This document shows positions 1-10,847 of a stretch of DNA of 64,000 nucleotides, in pieces (within the stretch, counting starts at the first letter, position 1; the number at the start of each line of letters is the position of its first letter). The position numbers were made by a program, and so were the translations under genes. This DNA comes from Aquatica leii (lineage: Eukaryota; Arthropoda; Insecta; Coleoptera; Lampyridae): contig CM069437.1 of NCBI GenBank assembly GCA_035610365.1, positions 32,383,507 through 32,447,506 on the forward strand. Reading direction: 5' to 3'. The notes under the pieces were generated by a model. It did not search any database. It was not told where the DNA came from and saw only the letters and a list, made by a program, of their open reading frames with translations.

Positions 1-862
1 TCGCAGTGAAGAATCTCGTCTTAGCGTGGAACCAAATTTATTAACTAAATTTTGTCTGCAGAATATTTAGTTTATTGCTGCTAGCCCAACTAGTCACAAT
101 ATTTAGGCGTAAGTTAAATTTTGCGAACACTGTGACAGTAATGTCGTTCGCATAAGCGAAAATGTTGCAGCTCAAAAACCGAACCTCGTACACAGTCCTA
201 CGTCGTTTGGTAAAAACTAAATGTAACAGGTTCACAGAGTATGTTATCAATCTGTTCGATAAATAGCTACAAATGACTCACGTAGCGTCAACAGGTACTC
301 TTAACGACGAGAGCTTCGATTATAATACGCTCTAGAAATGTCTATGAAAATAGGTAATCTATACTTGGAAAGGTTCGATTGTTCAGTAGTCATTAATCGA
401 CAGGTGACGTCAGTCGTCGTTTTGCCAGTAACGAAACAATATTGACTAGGATCCTGTCTAAAAGTTTGCCTTGTTCCGATAACAAAGTTATCGGGCGATA
501 CGAGTTTGAATTGGCGAGATCTTTTTTTTCCGGCCTGAAGAATAGTGATTAGTTTACCAGCTTTTCAGCTGGTAAGAAAATAGCCTTATTTTATGCATGA
601 GTTGAACAGGTCAACGATCGTATATAAGAGAATCTAGAACAACTTTTCTCAAAACATTACAGTGTATTCCCTCAGGTCCTGGGCCTTTGTTCTTAGAAAT
701 TTTGCTAACAACCGCGGCCAAATCGTCAGTAGTGATTACCCAGTCATGTAGGGAATTACTTTGAAAAGAGATCTGGATTTTATTCGGGCATGATGGGGTT
801 GTCTGTCGATGTTGTAACCGAAGGTTATGGTTACAATGGTTATAACAACACTTTACAGCTTT
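1..862 (-). mobile_element. R1-clade non-LTR retrotransposon relic (ORF2 reverse transcriptase part)
   Basis: On the minus strand broken frames spell a reverse transcriptase in N-to-C order from high to low coordinates: a finger block with KNKGPGPEGIHCNVLRKVV near 630-740, the block PSQYCFVTGKTTTD near 420-460, FIDISRAYYN near 340-370 and a palm motif FAYANDITV near 125-165. The catalytic YADD box reads YAND, so the copy is dead apart from its frameshifts and stops. Two related copies lie at 45.0-48.2 kb (minus) and 59.1-60.5 kb (plus); all share the segment ending in TSWASSNK or its equivalent. The 3' end runs off the window. The upstream end meets a piggyBac fragment at about 862-890. R1-type chemistry (APE endonuclease nicking, target-primed reverse transcription) is family knowledge. 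Confidence 0.8.
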
Positions 863-863
863 T

Positions 864-1500
864 ACATAATGTAACTTGATGTTCTGCACATAATAGTTTT
901 TTTGCAATGGACGCAGGCATGACGTCCTTTGCGGTCATGTGCACTGGGACAGTATGCACAACGACCAGAGTTTTTTTGAGACTGTTCAATTACTCTTTCT
1001 TTTGTATATCTAAGAAATATTATATTAAGTCTAATTGTTCGAGGAATCTTAGCAATCGTTACTCTAGCTCTCATGTGGGCTTCCACTAGTGCAGCTGCTA
1101 AGTATTTCAAGTACTTCGAACGATTTATAGTTTTGTTTCCATTTTCTGCACTTTGACATTTCAAGAGTACATATAAATTTATTCCACTTGAGTCAAGCAT
1201 TTCATAAAATATTTGCAACAGATATTTTTTCGAGAAATTTTGGTATTTTTTAAGTGACATGTGAGTTTGTGTCCGTTACAATCATAAATTACGAATTTAT
1301 TGGGTGTACGGCATTAATTTTCTTTCGCCAACTCATTTTTATGTTCTACTTTTGTATTCTAAATTCGTCATCTATATGATCATCAGGCATCGACATGTTC
1401 TTGTCCTTACTTTCATTTTCCAACCCAATGTCTTCACTATAATCGCTCTCATATAGAACTTTCTCTAGCTTTTCTTGTGTAAGTGGTCAATTTTTATGAT
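864..1500 (-). pseudogene. piggyBac transposase, internally deleted (N-terminus joined to C-terminus)
   Basis: Reading the minus strand from about 1,490, an acidic N-terminal stretch (ESDYSEDIGLENES, then MPDDHIDDEF) runs with one stop into a C-terminal part at 1,260-864. That part carries the end of the DDE domain (DSSGINLYVLLKC, then RSKYLKYLAAALVEAHM) and the family's cysteine-rich C-terminal finger (CAYCPSAHDRKGRHACVHC). The catalytic aspartates between them are missing, so most of the roughly 550-600-residue protein is deleted. PiggyBac transposases cut and paste at TTAA; this remnant cannot. It differs from the piggyBac at 14.9-16.4 kb, whose N-terminus has another sequence. It abuts the R1 relic on its 3' side. 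Confidence 0.8.
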
Positions 1501-1549
1501 ACAAGTTTGCTTTGGACCTTGATTGTTTTATTAAAAAAATGTGATTCGT

Positions 1550-2042
1550 TTATATTTTAAGCGTCAAATAAAACGTAATTGAGGTAATAAAGCTGTAACT
1601 TACTTCTCGTAATTTTTTAGTACAATTTAGATACCTAATAATACATAATCCGAATGAGGAACATAAAAATAAATGATACTCAAAAAAAACTCAAAGCTTT
1701 CTTCGTTACATTATGTACCTAGTATAATCTAGTTTGTAATTATTCCGTGTATCTTTAATAATAAAACAATAAAAAGATCTTCTAAGAATAAAATCTTTGT
1801 TATACTTTTATTAAAATAAAAATTTTACGGGTCGAAACCGTGTAATGTATTTAAAATTACTAATATTTTGTTTATTTTTGCAAGAGCCATTAGAAACTCG
1901 AAAAAAACTAGAATCCATTTGTTAACAAAACCGGAACACTAAATAAGTAAGAAAGACATCGATAAACTCAAAGACAACCAAACGACCAGCGACACCGACT
2001 TTCAAAAACTTTGAGGGGTGCTGCATTTTTCAGATACAATTC
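1550..2042 (+). repeat. Unclassified interspersed repeat, copy A (3' half only)
   Basis: This AT-rich non-coding stretch aligns by eye with 3,985-4,540 (copy B) and partly with 8,430-8,720 (copy C). Shared landmarks are TACGTAATTGAGGTAA-like, CCTAATAATACATAATCC, TACCTAGTATAATCTAGTT and GAGGGGTRCTGCATTTTTCAG. It ends exactly where the GAA tail of the neighbouring minus-strand LINE begins, so the LINE inserted at this point. No coding frame is visible. It may be the non-coding part of a non-autonomous DNA element or a LINE UTR. Confidence 0.75.
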
Positions 2043-3440
2043 TTCTTCTTTCTTCTTTATTGTAGGCAACTGCCTGTTTATTCTTCATAACCTGCTTAGT
2101 TTGTTTACTGTTACAACATCTTGTAGCTTAACCCAATCAAATGCTTTCTGCATGTCTATGAAGCTCATGTAGGCACGTCTATCATATTCAATTAATTTTT
2201 CGACAATTTGCCTTATAGCAAAGATTGCCTATAGGCAACATCTGCTCGTTCCAAACCCCTGTTAATCTAAAAGAGAGATTATACTATTTATTTTGTTTGT
2301 AATTATATGAGTTATTAATTTCAGTGTTAAGTTCAGTAAGTTAATGCCTCTGTAATTTTCAGGTAGTTTTTTATCTTCCTTTTTAAACAAGAGAATAGTA
2401 ATGCTTGTCCGTCATTCATCGGGTATCCTGTAATGATCAAAGATACTTTTAGCCAGTTAGTTAGGTGTTGAAGAAGACATTGTCCATTTAAGCAGTTCGT
2501 TAGCAATACCGTCCAGATCAGAGATTTTTTTGTTCTTCAACTGTTTAAGTGCCAATTCTATGTCTGCACTTTCTATTTGCATATTATCGTTAGTGACTCT
2601 TTCTGGTGTATCATTCTGCTTAATGCCTTCTTCCTCCTTTCTAGGTTTAAAGGTACTCAACCCAGCATTGCTTTGATGTGTCTAGGCACTATTAACTCGT
2701 TTATTTTTTTCCGTTGGGTTCTGATCATTTGCCACCTTTGTTTTTAAAAGCTATAGAAGTCACTTTCCATGTTTTTGAAGAAAATTTCTGAGTGCCTGGT
2801 TTTAGCTAATCTACAAGTGATTTGGCTTATTGCAGATTATTTTCTATTGTTCGTATGATTCTAGGGTTCTAAGTTCTCTGTATTTTAGGTATGCCTTTTA
2901 CTTTTCTTTGCATTTTTTCTTTATTTTGTTGATAAACCATGGTGTCTTATTGTACGGTCCGTTCTTGGTACGGGTGCCATGTGCTTCGTTTGCAGTCTCT
3001 TTATTGTTATTCTTTAGTTTTTTCCAGATAATGGTGACATTATCTCCCTCTACTTATTATTAGGTTTTTTTCTAGAACTTAGCGTAATCTGTTTTGGTAA
3101 AGAATTCTTGTTAAGTGAACTCATAGAGACTTTATATTAATTTTTTCTTCTTTCTTTTTTAGCTCGTTGTTTGTTTTTCGTGACAGTTTTAATTTAATTT
3201 TCCCCAATAGTATGTTATGATCGTTACCAACATTAGCTGAATTTAGTGTTCTGATTTCTTGTATCTGGACTGGGTGTATGTGTCTTACTCAATATATAAT
3301 CGATAATTGACTTCTGTCCTCTAGTATTTTCAAATGTGTATTTATATCTTGAAGTTCGTCTTAAAAAGGTTTTCGTTCATGTCCGGGCTTATTATCTTAC
3401 GGTGCATTTACTAAGATTAAGTTTATTATTTTGTTTTTGT
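2043..3440 (-). mobile_element. RTE-like LINE relic (endonuclease end, linker, reverse transcriptase start)
   Basis: On the minus strand the copy reads, from about 3,360 down: an endonuclease end (KSIIDYILSK, then SANVGNDHNILLGKIKLKL near 3,180-3,245, with the D-H pair of APE endonucleases), a linker, and an RT start at 2,660-2,457 (LKQLKNKKISDLDGIANELLKW). Further RT blocks follow near 2,120-2,230 (AYMSFIDMQKAFDWVKLQD). The rest of the palm is missing. The 3' tail is a GAA-type microsatellite, seen as TTCTTCTTCTTTCTTC on the plus strand at 2,041-2,056, like the tail of the plus-strand LINE at 7.46-7.49 kb. Stops and frameshifts are frequent. It lies between copies A and B of the unclassified repeat. 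Confidence 0.75.
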
Positions 3441-3469
3441 GTAAACTGTAACAATAACTACGCGCGATG

Positions 3470-4545
3470 ATATATGTATATCATATTTATAAGGTAAGCG
3501 ATGATTTTGTGTGTTGCTCAGCAAAACGAAAAATTGTTTGTAAGGTGCTCTAGTAGCCAGGCATCCATTAAGTTTGTGAAATTTCTAAGCTCTAAAGAAA
3601 ATAAAAAAAGTAGTCTTCTACTTAGTTAGTATGATGTGAATTAAGTTTTCGGTTACTTTAATTAATAAATAACAACGAGACTATAAATAAAGATAGTAAA
3701 AAACCGTAGTCACGGTGAAAAATGTAGAATGTTAATAATATTTATAGTCTTTGGGATTTTGCTATTAAAGAAGAACTGAAATCATTAAAGTGTTAACAAA
3801 GTTTATACAGTCATCGATAATGAAACGTTTAACAATACCTGACTTAAAAATATGTTTATTCCTTAAACAACGACCATGTTCTAAATTTTTGTCATGGCGG
3901 AACCATCAATTTTACCAATGCACACTAAACGATATAAACAGAAAGTTTAGTACACATCGTAAGAGACAAGAATTTTCTTCATATTTTAAAGTCAAATAAT
4001 ACGTAATTGAGGTAACAAAGCGGTGACTTATATCTCGTATTTATTTTACTACAACTTCGCTACCTAATAATACATAATCCAAATAAGAAACATAAAAATA
4101 AATTATATTACATTAGCCACTAAGCGAAAAGAAAACTTAAAACTTTCTTAATTACATCATGTACCTAGTATAATCTAGTTCGTAATTATTTCGCGTTCTC
4201 TAATAATAAAACAATAAAAAGACCAGATTATCTTCTGAGAATTAGAATTAACTAAGAATAAATATAGCCGAACAGTTAAGTATAATACTTTGTAATAAAA
4301 AGACAACATAAAATTTTTGTTATACTTTTATTAAAACAAAAAAGTTTTCCGAGGTTAAGGAAATATATAAATTTATGAACAACCAAAGAATCTCTAAAAA
4401 ATTAGAATCGATTTGTTAACAAAACTAGAGCTTGAGCTCTAAATAAGTAAGAAAGACATCAATAAACTGAAAGACAAACAAACGACCAATAGAAGCAATT
4501 TTTAAAAACTGAGGGGTACTGCATTTTTCAGAAACAATTAACATC
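3470..4545 (+). repeat. Unclassified interspersed repeat, copy B (longest copy)
   Basis: About 1.07 kb of non-coding sequence, and the fullest copy of a three-member family. Its first half matches 7,945-8,430 (for example TATTTATAAGG, GTAGTCTTCTACTT, CAGTCATCGATAATGAAA, TTTTTGTCATGGCG) and its second half matches 1,550-2,042. Copies share order and orientation. A 69-codon open stretch at 3,790-3,999 is not conserved in frame in copy C, so I do not call it a gene. The repeat ends near GGGGTACTGCATTTTTCAGAA. Confidence 0.75.
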
Positions 4546-5453
4546 TATATTTTACTGTTTAATGAAAATAAGTATATACATCCTTAGTAGAACAAATCCG
4601 TTTTTTAAATATTACGAATTGGTTTTTTCAAAAACAGTGACCGTTTTAAATTTTGGCACAAAATGTTTTATAATTACTATAAGAACGTGAAATATCCGCG
4701 TACAACAAAACGAATGGGATTCGTTTAATAAATGTTTTAACGATTAGTTGAGAAAGAGTCACGTTGGTGTTGACTAAAAAACAATTTTGGAAAGTCAGAT
4801 TAAATGGTATTTGTTGTATTTCTTAGAGAATACCGTTGTACATTATTTGACTTAGCTTTTAATTAAAGCGGCAATGGTTGTTTTACAAGTTTTTAGAAAT
4901 TGCAGCTACGGGATTTTAAACCCGAACCCTCGGTGTAATGGAAGATCTTTGGCTACTACGTACGTTTTTAATCTTTGAAATTTCAATAAGCAAAAAATAC
5001 TTTGTTATACAAAACAAATATTACATTTTCTTAATTTGTAGAACAAAATTATAGAAAACTTGTAAAGTTGTCAAAAAATTTTACATTTTGAACGTAATGA
5101 CAATGCACAAATAAATTTTCTCAGCTGTTTACGACAGATTTGTAAGTTAGAATGATAGTTAAAATCTTTAAACAGTGTTTAAAATAAGTTTTTTACTGAA
5201 TTCTAAAATATTATTTTCTTCTAGTTCTAAGCAAGAAATATTCAAGTCTTCAAAGATCAAATGGAGTAGTTTGACAAATTTTATTTACGTATCTTAAAAA
5301 CGACCTTTTATTTCATTAAATGTGTATCTTACTCAAGGAGATTTTAACCTCAGACGAAAGCTATCAACAACGAGGATTTTAGTTTAGAAAATTATTTACA
5401 GAATTGTACTGAATAACTCAAGATAATTCTTTTTTGAAATTGGGTTTGATTAT
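4546..5453. other. AT-rich spacer with no recognisable feature
   Basis: About 0.9 kb with no frame over 60 codons that I would keep and no similarity noticed to other parts of the window. It is probably old decayed sequence between repeat copy B and the LINE at 5.48 kb. Confidence 0.6.
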
Positions 5454-5474
5454 AAGAAGTAATATAATCTATAA

Positions 5475-7487
5475 TATAATCTGTATCAACGACGTCTCAC
5501 ACAGAATCTTGATAATAACATAATTATCCATGGTGAATCCCCCGACATCATGTGGGAAAAACTAAAAACTAATATAACAAATGCAGCCAAAGAAGCAATT
5601 CGAATACGCATTCTAAAAAAATCAAACAATAGAAAGAATGGAAAACCATGGTTTACACCTAAAATTAGAGAGTTAGCACAAGAAAAGAAAAAAGAACATC
5701 TCCGATATAAATCGAGCAAGACACCTCGAGACTACATTCAGTACGTCGAAATTAGAAACAGAGCAAACGACAGAATCCGACAAATAAAGAGGGAGTATTG
5801 GGAGAACTTCAGTAGAGAAATGGAGAACGATATGGATGGATCCCAAAAACGAATCTGGAAGATATTGAGAGCGTCAAAAAGAGAAGTTAATGAAGCCGTA
5901 CAAACAGACAAAATATCCTTAAAATAATGGACCGATCAACCGATCAACGATATATTAAGCGAAGGCAAAATAATCCCAAAACTTATCCGCAAGACACCAT
6001 TGAACACCGATGGATTAGTAGTACTAACTACCGAAAAAGTACTAGATGAGATGAGAAATGGGAAATCACCTGGCCCGGACAACATATCCAACGAGCTGTT
6101 AAAACACGATGGTAAAAACTTAGTAGGTCAACTTGCTGTCTTATACAACAACATATTAGAGAATACAGCTATACCAACCAGTTGGAGGGACAGTACGACT
6201 ATACCGTTGCACAAAAAGGGAAGCCTATGTAACCCGGAGAACTACCGCGGAATTACGCTTCTAAATAGCTCGCTAATGCTCTTCACCAGACTCTTGAGTC
6301 AACATATTGCTAATAAAGTCCAAATGAGCGAAGAACAACAAGGCTTCAGAAAAAACCGTTCTATTGTCGATGCCATCTTTACCGTTATACAGATTGCCGA
6401 AAAGTCCATAGAGTACAATAAACCTGCTTTTCTATGCTTCATTGACCTAACGAAAGCATTTGATAGGGCACGGGTTACAGATTCTATAAAAGAACTACAA
6501 CGCCACAATATACATACAAATATCATAGAAACCATAGTTCAACTTAACAGTAACAACACGACAGTAATTAAAAGTAACACACAAACATCAGATCCCTTAC
6601 ACGTAAAGGCGGGCATACGACAAGGGGACAGCCTTAGTTCATTGCTATTCAACCTTTTAATGGACAATTTAATAGAAGAAGTACGTAAAGTAAATCACGG
6701 TTACAGCATGGGTGGACAAAAGGTTAAAATTGTGAGCTATGCAGATGATGCTATTCTCCTGGCTGAAACTAAGGATGGCTTACAACGACTGACGCAAGCA
6801 TTCAACACCGCAGCAGAAAAAGTAAATATGCAAATTTCAATTAAAAAAAACAAAACCATGACGATAGCAAGAGAGCCGCGGAGATGCAAAATAGTGATTA
6901 ATGACGAAATTATCGAACAAGTATCTGAATTTAACTATTTGGGAATTACCATTTCAGCTTATGGGAACTTAAACACCATTGTAAGACAACAAGCTAATAA
7001 AGCATCTAGAATCGCGGGTGCTTTAAGACATACCATCTGGAAAAATAATTGCATATCGACAAAAACAAAAACTAGAATATATAAAGCGTGCGTTAGACCT
7101 GTGTTGACTTATGCTGCAGAAACAAGAGCAGAGACGGCAGTAATAAAAAGAATGTATCGAACACACAAAATGAAAATCCTAAGAACAATAACAGGTAATA
7201 CATTACTGGACCACCGTAGAAGCAGCAAAATTAGAGAAGAATGCGACGCCAAGGATATAGTACGTTGGATGCGAACGAGAAGACGCGGTTGGAACGAACA
7301 TGTATCCAGGATGGATGACAGCAGGTTGGCTAAGATCGCTAGGAATGGAAAACCACTATCAAGACGTCTGCCAGGGCGCCCCCCCAAACGGTGGAAGGAG
7401 TGCTGGACGTCCACATCTCAGGAAGCGGAGCAGAATGGGTAGAACAAGCCAAGGGCTTACGACAAGAAGAAGAAGAAGAAGAAAAAG
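5475..7487 (+). mobile_element. 5'-truncated RTE-like LINE with probable target duplication
   Basis: The element starts inside the linker between endonuclease and RT and runs to a (GAA)n tail at about 7,462-7,490. The 12-mer AAGAAGTAATAT occurs just before it (5,454-5,465) and just after it (7,488-7,499), which fits a target-site duplication from target-primed reverse transcription, although the leading AAG units could belong to the tail. The left copy is followed by a short AT-rich junction before the open frame begins. 5' truncation is usual for LINEs. It is better preserved than most copies here (one in-frame stop), so it is one of the younger insertions. Confidence 0.8.
5484..7442 (+). 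pseudogene. LINE ORF2: linker plus reverse transcriptase, one internal stop
   Basis: A single frame is open from 5,475 to 7,442 except for one TAA at 5,925-5,927. The part before the stop is the charged linker (GKPWFTPKIRELAQEKKKE); the part after is a complete RT. RT landmarks: NGKSPGPDNISNELLKHD, the NYRGITLL block, EEQQGFRKNRSIVDAI, FIDLTKAFD, GIRQGDSLSSLLFNL, the catalytic SYADD at 6,735-6,749, FNYLGITIS, and the C-terminal GRPPKRWKE before the tail. The endonuclease domain is missing through truncation. No canonical ATG opens the long part: the frame reads straight through the position of the stop. RT polymerises cDNA on LINE RNA at a nicked target. The YADD is intact, but without its own endonuclease and with the stop this copy should not be autonomous. 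Confidence 0.85.
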
Positions 7488-7493
7488 AAGAAG
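7461..7493 (+). repeat. (GAA)n microsatellite tail of the LINE
   Basis: Eleven near-perfect GAA units after the last RT codons form the LINE's 3' tail. A similar GAA tail ends the minus-strand LINE at 2,041-2,064. Confidence 0.85.
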
Positions 7494-7499
7494 TAATAT

Positions 7500-7944
7500 T
7501 GAAAGGAAATTACTTAGCAAAGAAAAATATGATCCTCTATGAGTGAATAATGATGAAGACAACTATAGTTTAAATACTACGTTTGTTTGTTGTTCTTACA
7601 TATGTGTTCGTGTAGTTAAAGGTTTTAAAAACATCAAACATATTTGGTTGTTGTGATATTCAACTTGTAATTGCACACGTGTGTTACCACAAAACGTTTT
7701 TAAAATTGTTAAAAAATAACTTAAAAAACCGTTTTTGATAAATTGCACAGTTTACGTTTCATAAAATTCAAAACATAAATATTATAGGAGTGTTATTTAT
7801 TTCATGTTCTAATAAAATAAATCAATTTGTTTCGTATCATAAATGTTTTTGCAACAAGTTATAAAAATAATTTTAGGTTCTAAGTTTTTACACTGAAAAT
7901 ACGTTTTTGATTTGTTTTGAGTGGCTTTGTTCTACTAAGGATAT
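7500..7944. other. AT-rich spacer with no recognisable feature
   Basis: About 0.45 kb without a credible frame or repeat match, between the LINE tail and repeat copy C. Confidence 0.6.
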
Positions 7945-8725
7945 AACATATTTATAAGGCAAACGATGATTTTGTGAGGTGCTAAGCACAACGAAAAATT
8001 ATTTGTAAGGTCGCAAGGTATCCACGAAATCACCGCTAACTTGTAAACTTAAATTTAAAAAGTTAAAAAAAATAGTCTTCTACTTGGTTGGATAAGTGTG
8101 ACTCAAATTGCGTTACGGTCGAAAATAGCGAGTCTGCAGTAAATGAATCACGACGAGAATGAAAAGGAGAGACATTTAAAAACCGTAGTTACGATTGAAG
8201 CTATTAGAAGGTTTTTTATGTTCTTTTGGAATTAAAATCGTCAGTGTTTATATAGTCATCGATAATGAAATGTATAAGAACACCTGAAATATGTTTATTC
8301 CTTAAATAACGATCATGCCCTAAAATTTTTGTCATGGCGATACCATTAGTTTTACCAATGTACATAAACCACATGAGCAGAAAGTGTAGTACACATCTTG
8401 CTTTAAAAGTGTAAGTGTTTTTTTAGTATTTAAAATTAAAATTATTAATGTATAATAATTTAGCTACCCTAATGATACATCATTAACATGAAAAACATAA
8501 AATAAATGATACTACATCATCCATTTACTCAAAGAAAACTTAAAACTTTCTTAAATACATTATATACATAGTATAATTTAGTTTGTAATTATTTCTTATA
8601 TGCATAATAGCGTAATAATAAAATAATAAAAACACCAGATTATTTTCTAAGAATTTGATTTAACTGGAAACAGTTAGGTATAATATTTTGTAATAAAACT
8701 AATAAATAAAATCTTTGTTATTATT
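7945..8725 (+). repeat. Unclassified interspersed repeat, copy C (lacks the 3' end)
   Basis: It matches copy B from ACATATTTATAAGG through the AAAATCTTTGTTAT block but lacks the segment that ends in CTGCATTTTTCAG. Divergence from copy B is greater than that between A and B, with several short indels. It is non-coding. Confidence 0.7.
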
Positions 8726-9060
8726 GCTTATCCAAGATTAGTGTTTCTACATACACGTTGAGGTTAATTACCATTTGTTATCTTTTCGCGAAACTGCTAA
8801 AACATTTTAAAACTTGTAAGTAGTAAATTCCTGAAACGAGAATACAGAACCGAAACAAAAATGAATCAAAATCCAACAAGTCTTAACGTGAAAATTACGG
8901 TTGTTTGGGTTGCAACTTTGTTAAAATTGGCAAATACTGATAGAAAGAGATCACCTATATAAAGGACACGCACGAATTCTAACGATCAGTAGTATTTTTG
9001 CATTTATCCGGGTAAACTCTTAAGTTTTGATGGTAGTCTAGCATAAAATTTTGAATCATG
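8726..9060. other. Spacer with no recognisable feature
   Basis: About 0.33 kb of unassigned sequence before the possible transposase fragment at 9.06 kb. Confidence 0.5.
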
Positions 9061-9063
9061 TCA

Positions 9064-9330
9064 AGCAAGGGAAGAAAGTTGCAAGGTCTAGTAAATACAC
9101 TGAAGAATCACTGAAAAGATTACAAAACTAAAACTTTAAAATGATTGTCAGTTTCAGCTTCGAACTAGCCACAATGATATCTAGTAAATCGAGTATAAAT
9201 ATTAGAAGTGGCAATCATTTAGAACGGTTGAGTTTTGCTCTGCGAATTGGACAATATAAGGAGAAAGAATTCAACAGACAAATAACCGTTTACGCGACAT
9301 ATTGCAAGTTTAAAATCGATAGAAAATAAA
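9064..9330 (+). pseudogene. Possible pogo-type HTH (psq) fragment, very decayed
   Basis: One frame reads KVARSSKYTEESLKRLQ followed by a stop, which resembles the start of the psq-type helix-turn-helix of pogo-like transposases. The following 62-codon stretch (9,141-9,329) is in phase but unrecognised. There is no DDE part nearby, and the next transposase piece belongs to Tc1. It could be chance. Confidence 0.2.
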
Positions 9331-9357
9331 AAAGTTATAAAAATGCTAATGTTTATG

Positions 9358-9766
9358 GAAGCAGGTCGCAGTTGATATTCATCCGAGGCAATATTTATGG
9401 CCACCGATATGTTGATGAAGTGGTAGAACCTCACAGCCTTCCATTTCTCCAGGAGCTGGAAAACCCAATTTTCCAATACGAGAATGCCCGTCCCCATATT
9501 GTAAAGCATTCTATATAACGCTTCGAAGTGGCTAGCGTCAATATCTTGCCGTGGCTACCCAGATATCGCTTAACGAACATGTGTGGGAGATGATGGATAA
9601 AAGACTCAAGCAATTAGCGAATCCTCCACAGACATTAGAAACTCTTCGTCATAAATTAAAGATTGCTGGGGATGCAATACCTCATGAAGAAATCGACTTG
9701 GTAGAATCCATGCCAACGAGGGTGCGGAAGCGTGAAACTAATAGGGGTGGTCCAACACATTATTAA
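9358..9766 (+). pseudogene. Tc1-like transposase, C-terminal half, frameshifted
   Basis: The frame from 9,358 to 9,516 reads RGNIYGHRYVDEVVEPH, LPFLQELENPIFQYENARPH, the region around the second catalytic Asp of the DDE/D domain; the frame at 9,551-9,766 continues with SLNEHVWEMMDKRLKQL and ends NRGGPTHY, a common C-terminus of this family. Two frames plus a stop at 9,517 split the gene. Where Tc1 proteins normally have QQDNARPH this copy has QYENARPH, so the catalytic Asp is Glu. The N-terminal DNA-binding region and terminal repeats were not found. Tc1 elements move by cut and paste into TA; this copy is dead. Confidence 0.85.
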
Positions 9767-9981
9767 AAAAATACCTTTATCTTTTGTTTAATTTCTTTAA
9801 AATTTTAATCAATTACTACCTTTGACTAGTTAAGCATTTCTGTCAAGTTTTGTTCAAAAATAATTGAAAGTCTTCAAAAATAGCTTTTTTGGATCTTTTT
9901 TCTAGCTGTGATATGAAAAAATTAATAAAAGGAAAAAATAAGTTTGTTGTATAATGTTTATCAACGTGATCATCTGGCTGG

Positions 9982-10653
9982 TCACATCAGCGCACTCGTT
10001 AGATGCATTTGTGGCATTACACTTGTAATGTAGGAAGTTTCACCTATATCCAAAGCAACAGCTTTGGCTGGGTTAAACATTTCATGGAACTCTTCCTTAG
10101 CATTAATACGCATGAGATGCATATCTGATAGGATATCTTCGGCGAATCTTGTTTCAAATCCAAATTTTCTTTTTGTAGTTCTTTGCACAACGGCATACCT
10201 AAAACAAAACCACTTGCAATAACGTGTACATCAACACAAAACTCTGTGTTTAATACTGCGCACTTTAAAATGTTGGCTTTAGAGCCATCCTTCCAAGAAA
10301 AAATAATGTCAAGTGATTCAAGAACAAAATCAATTACATGGATAAAATCCCAAACTGCATCAAACTTTGCCACCTAACGAGTGGCACACAATCTTTTTAA
10401 GATTTTGATTTTTGGTTCTATTTTTGTCTACTTTTTGGGAGAATTTTTGAAAAATATGTAGCATTTTTCTGTAGTACCAATACAATTACGTATTTCTTAG
10501 ACCTTACATGCTCTTGTCACAGTTAAATTTAAGGAATGACTCGCGCAGTGTATATACAAAGCTAAAAGATGCTCGTCTTGCACAAATTTCTTAAAACCGT
10601 TGTACCGAAAACATAGCTGTCCCATCATAACCCTGTCATCTTAAACCATTCAA
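9982..10653 (-). pseudogene. hAT transposase, middle/C-terminal half
   Basis: From about 10,600 downwards the minus strand reads YIHCASHSLNLTVTRACKV, then CATR-stop-VAKFDAVWDFIHV. In the family this is a cysteine-threonine-arginine-tryptophan box, so the stop at about 10,375 replaces the Trp. The next stretch is SWKDGSKANILKCAVLNTEF, VIASGFVLGMPLCKELQKENLDL, and after a frameshift AEDILSDMHLMRINAKEEFHEMF and KAVALDIGET. These are typical hAT RNase-H insertion-domain sequences of ZMYM1-like transposases. At least one stop and two frameshifts make it a pseudogene. Confidence 0.8.
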
Positions 10654-10847
10654 ATTCAACCCATAAACTCCGCCTGCAGAGTGGCTGGGTGGATTGAGTA
10701 GCCTAGTTGCTCTGTTGCCGGTTCCAAGCCCGGGGAAAGGAGGAGGGTTGAAACGATGGGCCAGCACCCCATCTTTCGTAAAAACCCAAACATGCTAAAA
10801 ATTTCGACTCGAAGCCTCGGAACCAGAACGGAAACAAATTACGACGA

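Noticed and set aside
3790-3999. A 69-codon frame in repeat copy B as a small gene
   Set aside because: The corresponding part of copy C is not open in the same frame, so no coding constraint is visible.
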